From the NCBI GenBank assembly GCA_938010745.1, contig CALLVF010000081.1:1-8919 (forward strand): DNA of 8,919 bases. Reading direction: 5' to 3'. This DNA comes from an uncultured Patescibacteria group bacterium. GTDB taxonomy: Bacteria; Patescibacteriota; Microgenomatia; UBA1406; GWC2-37-13. Numbering within the stretch: position 1 is the stretch's first letter; each line of letters begins with the position of its first letter. This document shows positions 5,906 through 8,919 of the stretch, piece after piece. The notes beneath the pieces were generated by a model. That model was not told the DNA's origin, did no database searches, and was given only the letters and a program-made list of their open reading frames with translations. Position numbers and translations under genes: made by a program.

Positions 5906-7342
5906 TTATTTGAAGTCTTGGCCAATAATTATCACTACATCAGCGTTTTCGTTCTCAGACAATTGGCCAATTTTAGGAGAGGAAATATAATCTTTTAGAT
6001 CGTTTTTAATAAGGATGGCCGCTTGAATTTTATCTTTTTTGACATTTATCTGAGTAATCTTGTAATCAAAATTATCGGCATTATCAGTTAGAATTTCTCC
6101 ATAGCCAATATTTTTAAGAATTTCTTTTACATCTCCTGCTTTTCCTCTCACACCTGATCCATTTAACACCTTAATTTTTAAATCTTCTTTTTTAAAGGCG
6201 GGGGTAGGGGTGGGTGTTGGCGATGGTTCAGTAGTTGGTGTTGGTGTGATGTTTATTTTAGGTAAAGATAATTTTGTCTTCAAATTGAGATTGGAAATTA
6301 ATATAAAAAATAAAAAAGAAAGTAAAAAAGAAGCAAGAAAAATAAGTAGTTCTTTTTTAAGTAGAGATAATAAAGCTATATTAGGCATTTTTTTAATTTT
6401 GTTACCAGCATTTTTTTTTGATATGGAAAAGCCTTTACTTTCTTGAGAAAAAATAAAAGCTCCAAAGCACATATCAAGATCGAGAATAGGTAATTGTATT
6501 GATGGATTGATGATAAGTAATTTTAAGTAATCATTGTAAAAATTTGAAATAATTCTTTTTAAGGGATTAGTCCAGACTCCTACTGATTTTGTAAAAATGT
6601 CTTGTCTTACTTTTTCAGATAAACTACCGGAAAGAATGATTCTGTTTATTTTTATATTCTCTTTTGCTAATTGGTTAACCTTTTCTTTTAGAATATTTTC
6701 AATATTTTGGTTGCTTAGTGACGCTGACCATTTTTGATTTTGCAAGAGACCTAATGAATCAAAAAGGTAGCCAGAAATGGTATCTTTTTCGTAGAATACA
6801 TAAAAGATTGTTTCTTTTTTTTCTCGTCTTAAAGTTTTTTCAAAAAGTTTAAAGTAAGCAAGAGTATCAGGGATAATTTTTTCAATTTTTAAATCAGTAA
6901 GAAAAAAGGCTTGATTTAATTTTTCTAGATCATCAATTCTTAAAGCATAAAAGTTTATAAATTTTTGCTTATCGGATTTAACTACATAATAATCATTAAT
7001 CGTTTCATCTAAGTTTACCTCGATTTTTGCCCGAGCTTTATCCTTAATAAAAGCATTAATAGCGGAGGTAGCTATATCAACAGGTACTTCGCATCGCAAA
7101 AAGAAAAAAGATTCTTGAGGAAGAATTAAGCAAACATTTTTTTCAAAAATTATAGAAGGCTTAGCTAAATTGATAGCTTCTTTTATCGCTGAGGCCAAAA
7201 GATCAATGCTTTCAATTTTTCCTTCTTTAATCAGTAGAGTTTCATATTTTTTTTGAAAAAAAGATATTTCTTGTTGGCCAAGGATTGTTTTTTTAAGAGA
7301 TAGAAGTTTAATATTGTATTTATCAATGTAAAGATAAATCAT
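5906..7342 (-). CDS. PilM-like actin-fold protein fused through one membrane helix to a LytR C-terminal domain
   Basis: The 478-residue protein has three parts. Residues 1-300 look like a PilM/actin-like fold: an N-terminal LYIDKYNIKLLSL strand pair, VCLILPQESFFFLRCEVP (70-87), IEKIIPDTLAYFKLF (153-167), FYVFYEKDTISGYLFDSLGLL (180-200), NRIILSGSLSEKV (233-245) and a closing CFGAFIF. The usual phosphate-binding Asp-Ile-Gly motifs are degenerate, so ATP binding is doubtful. A membrane helix follows (about 331-350), preceded by lysines that fit a cytoplasmic N-terminus. After a Thr/Pro linker (366-381), residues 387-475 match LytR_C (IKVLNGSGVRGKAGDVKEIL), which would sit outside the membrane. 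The role is unknown; it may link a cytoplasmic scaffold to the wall or to pilus/division parts. No pilNOQ genes are adjacent. It is divergent from dnaG, and the ATG at 7342 lacks a Shine-Dalgarno site. Confidence 0.75.
   Translation of the reverse strand: MIYLYIDKYNIKLLSLKKTILGQQEISFFQKKYETLLIKEGKIESIDLLASAIKEAINLAKPSIIFEKNVCLILPQESFFFLRCEVPVDIATSAINAFIKDKARAKIEVNLDETINDYYVVKSDKQKFINFYALRIDDLEKLNQAFFLTDLKIEKIIPDTLAYFKLFEKTLRREKKETIFYVFYEKDTISGYLFDSLGLLQNQKWSASLSNQNIENILKEKVNQLAKENIKINRIILSGSLSEKVRQDIFTKSVGVWTNPLKRIISNFYNDYLKLLIINPSIQLPILDLDMCFGAFIFSQESKGFSISKKNAGNKIKKMPNIALLSLLKKELLIFLASFLLSFLFFILISNLNLKTKLSLPKINITPTPTTEPSPTPTPTPAFKKEDLKIKVLNGSGVRGKAGDVKEILKNIGYGEILTDNADNFDYKITQINVKKDKIQAAILIKNDLKDYISSPKIGQLSENENADVVIIIGQDFK
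6190..6245 (-). repeat. Low-complexity Thr/Pro linker coding tract
   Basis: The + strand has G/T-rich runs (GGGGG, GGGG, GGG followed by GTTGG units). On the - strand this encodes TPTPTTEPSPTPTPTP, the flexible spacer between the membrane helix and the LytR_C domain. It is far richer in G+C than the surrounding coding sequence. Confidence 0.6.
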
Positions 7343-7352
7343 ACATAATTTA

Positions 7353-7381
7353 AATATAAAATATTAAAAAATAAATATCAA
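7353..7381 (-). promoter_or_regulatory. Candidate promoter for the PilM/LytR_C gene
   Basis: On the - strand TTGATA (7381-7376; 5 of 6 to consensus) and TATATT (7358-7353; 5 of 6) are separated by exactly 17 bases. Transcription would start about 4 bases before the ATG at 7342, predicting a nearly leaderless mRNA. It is the best two-box promoter in the window, though AT-rich DNA raises the chance of false matches. Confidence 0.45.
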
Positions 7382-7398
7382 ATAAAAATATAAAAATA

Positions 7399-7404
7399 TA
7401 TAAT
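7399..7404 (+). promoter_or_regulatory. Candidate -10 box for dnaG
   Basis: A perfect TATAAT lies 24 bases before the dnaG ATG, allowing a leader of about 18 bases that includes the AGGGG ribosome site. No good -35 box is visible; the expected position overlaps the -35 box of the divergent gene, so the two promoters would share DNA. Confidence 0.35.
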
Positions 7405-7405
7405 T

Positions 7406-7421
7406 GGTAAAATGGTAAAAT
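7406..7421 (+). repeat. Tandem 8-base repeat in the dnaG leader
   Basis: Two perfect head-to-tail copies of GGTAAAAT lie between the dnaG -10 box and its ribosome site. They could be an operator or slippage product; two copies are too few to distinguish from chance. Confidence 0.35.
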
Positions 7422-7426
7422 AGGGG
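7422..7426 (+). promoter_or_regulatory. Ribosome binding site for dnaG
   Basis: AGGGG two bases before the ATG at 7429 is G-rich in otherwise AT-only DNA. The spacing is short for a Shine-Dalgarno site, but no alternative ATG fits: the one at 7412 meets a TAG after two further codons. Confidence 0.5.
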
Positions 7427-7428
7427 TA

Positions 7429-8919
7429 ATGGAAAATCCAGCTGAAGAAATAAAAAAGAGACTGGATATTGTTGATTTTATTGGTTCTTTTATTACATTA
7501 AAAAAATCAGGGAGAAATTTTAAAGCCCTTTGTCCTTTCCATCAGGAAAAAACTCCCTCTTTTATTGTTTCTCCTGAACGGCAAATTTGGCACTGTTTCG
7601 GAGCTTGTTCTGAAGGAGGTGATGTAATTAAGTTTTTAATGAAATGGGAAAATATTAGTTTTTTTGAAGCTTTAAAAGAATTAGCGCAAAAAACAGGCGT
7701 AAGACTAACAAAGATAACTTTTGAAGATAAGATTTGGAAAAAAAAAGAAAGATTTTTTACAATGAATTATTTAGCCAGTGAATTTTTTGAGTATATTCTT
7801 CATAAAACCTCATATGGTTTAAAGGCATTAGATTATTTAAAAGGAAGAAAAATAAATATTTCAACTACTAAAAAGTTTTCCTTAGGTTATGCGCCTCAGT
7901 CTTGGGATTCACTTTTAAAATTCCTAAAAAGAAAACAATATGAGGAAGAAGAAATTTTAGAAAATGGTTTGATTGTTAAAGGAGAAAGAGATAATTTTTA
8001 TGATCGTTTTCGAGGAAGACTAATTTTTCCCATTAAGGATGCAAGAGACAATATTATTGGTTTTTCTGGGCGGATTTTTGAAGAAAAAGAAAAGGAGGCT
8101 AAATACATAAACACGCCTGAAACTCCTATTTATCACAAAAGAGAAAGTCTTTTTGGGATTAATCTGGCAAAAGAAGCTATTAAAGCAGAGAAAAATGTTT
8201 TTATAGTTGAGGGTGAATTTGATGTTATTTCGCCATTTCAATATGGTTTCTCAAATTTTGTTGCTGTGAAGGGATCGACCTTAACTCGTGAACAATTGAT
8301 GGTTTTAAAAAGATATACTGATAGGATAACTTTAGCATTAGATAAAGATGCGGCAGGTGAAGAAGCTATTAAAAGAGGGATGGAGGAGGCGGAAAGACTT
8401 GAGTTTGAGACAAGAGTAGTAATTTTTGATTATGCAAAAGATCCTGATGAAGCAGTTATCAAAGATCAAATTAAATTTAAAAAAACCCTTAACAAATCAG
8501 TCACAATTTATGATTTTCTTATAAATGCTTCGGTAAAAAAATATCCTTATGATGATCCATTTAGTAAAAAAAAAATTGCTGATGAGGTAGTGCCTGCAAT
8601 TTCTAAAATCACTAATCCTATTATACAATCTTATTATGTTAAAAAAGTAGCTCGGATTCTTGATGTTACAGAAGTTAGTCTTGAAAAATTAATGAAAAAA
8701 ATTAAGCAAAAAAATAAACAATCTTCTCGAGAATTTTTTATAAGAAAAAGAGGAGAAAAAAATAGCAGAGAAATAATTCTTGAAAAATATATTTTAAGTC
8801 TAATTTTTCAAGATAAAAATCCTTTCAAATTAGCTGATGTAGTTTTTTCAATCCTTGAACCTACTGATTTTTTACTACCTTCTTATCAGCAAATTTGTCA
8901 AGTATTTTTAGATTTTAAA
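7429..8919 (+). CDS. dnaG: DNA primase DnaG, C-terminus cut by the window end
   Basis: DnaG makes RNA primers for replication at the fork. The 497 codons present cover the zinc-binding domain (about 1-100), the catalytic core (about 115-340) and the beginning of the C-terminal region; the helicase-binding end is missing. Zinc ligands are Cys35, His38, Cys56 and Cys60, in CPFHQEKTPSF and WHCFGACSEGGD. The spacing of the last pair is C-x3-C rather than the common C-x2-C. Core motifs include YDRFRGRLIFPI (191-202) and KYINTPETPIYHK (225-237). The Toprim metal site is intact: EGEFD (261-265) and DKDAAG (305-310). The frame is open to base 8919 with no stop. It begins at ATG 7429 with AGGGG just upstream. 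It is divergent from the PilM/LytR_C gene and the only + strand gene seen. Confidence 0.96.
   Translation, partial: MENPAEEIKKRLDIVDFIGSFITLKKSGRNFKALCPFHQEKTPSFIVSPERQIWHCFGACSEGGDVIKFLMKWENISFFEALKELAQKTGVRLTKITFEDKIWKKKERFFTMNYLASEFFEYILHKTSYGLKALDYLKGRKINISTTKKFSLGYAPQSWDSLLKFLKRKQYEEEEILENGLIVKGERDNFYDRFRGRLIFPIKDARDNIIGFSGRIFEEKEKEAKYINTPETPIYHKRESLFGINLAKEAIKAEKNVFIVEGEFDVISPFQYGFSNFVAVKGSTLTREQLMVLKRYTDRITLALDKDAAGEEAIKRGMEEAERLEFETRVVIFDYAKDPDEAVIKDQIKFKKTLNKSVTIYDFLINASVKKYPYDDPFSKKKIADEVVPAISKITNPIIQSYYVKKVARILDVTEVSLEKLMKKIKQKNKQSSREFFIRKRGEKNSREIILEKYILSLIFQDKNPFKLADVVFSILEPTDFLLPSYQQICQVFLDFK

Noticed and set aside
6210..6446. + strand open frame of 78 codons
   Set aside because: Antisense of the linker and membrane helix of the PilM/LytR_C gene.
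8020..8241. - strand open frame of 73 codons
   Set aside because: Antisense of the DnaG catalytic core, Phe/Lys-rich by composition.

Overview
The window is a low-GC, gene-dense bacterial segment that reads most like Candidate Phyla Radiation (Patescibacteria), probably the Microgenomates side. This is inferred from remembered protein styles, not from a search. The signs are short AT-rich intergenic gaps, secreted proteins with Thr/Pro linkers and a lamin-tail domain, a PilM-like/LytR_C fusion, a small anchored protein beside ftsE, and a partial membrane protein resembling the N-terminus of CPR CAP-domain proteins. UGA is a normal stop here: three reading frames end in TGA, and the release factor encoded here is RF2 with the SPF motif. 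The Gracilibacteria/Absconditabacteria code is therefore excluded.

Layout: one divergent junction at about 7343-7428 separates two blocks. To the right on the + strand is dnaG (primase), cut by the window end. To the left everything is on the - strand, in transcription order: a PilM-like/LytR_C membrane protein (7342-5906), prfB (5838-4834), a small membrane-anchored protein (4729-4253), ftsE (4256-3579), ftsX (3582-2686), a coiled-coil protein with a C39-like cysteine peptidase domain (2676-1450), a secreted lamin-tail-domain protein interrupted by an in-frame amber codon (1393-107), and the start of a polytopic or anchored protein running off the left edge (123-1). The small protein, ftsE and ftsX are joined by 4-base ATGA overlaps. 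ftsX and the peptidase are 9 bases apart, and the last two genes overlap by 17 bases.

Function: the core is a division/cell-wall module. FtsE (ATPase) and FtsX (membrane transducer with an extracellular loop) normally control a coiled-coil murein hydrolase outside the membrane. The next gene has that coiled-coil layout, but its C-terminal domain is a C39-like papain fold rather than the M23, CHAP or NlpC/P60 domains of known partners. The following genes encode cell-surface proteins. No RNA genes, insertion sequences, CRISPR arrays or long repeats were seen.

The points most worth a second look are the single amber codon replacing the expected tryptophan in the lamin-tail domain, the unusual predicted FtsEX partner, the PilM/LytR_C fusion, and -10 boxes lying so close to several start codons that leaderless transcripts are plausible.
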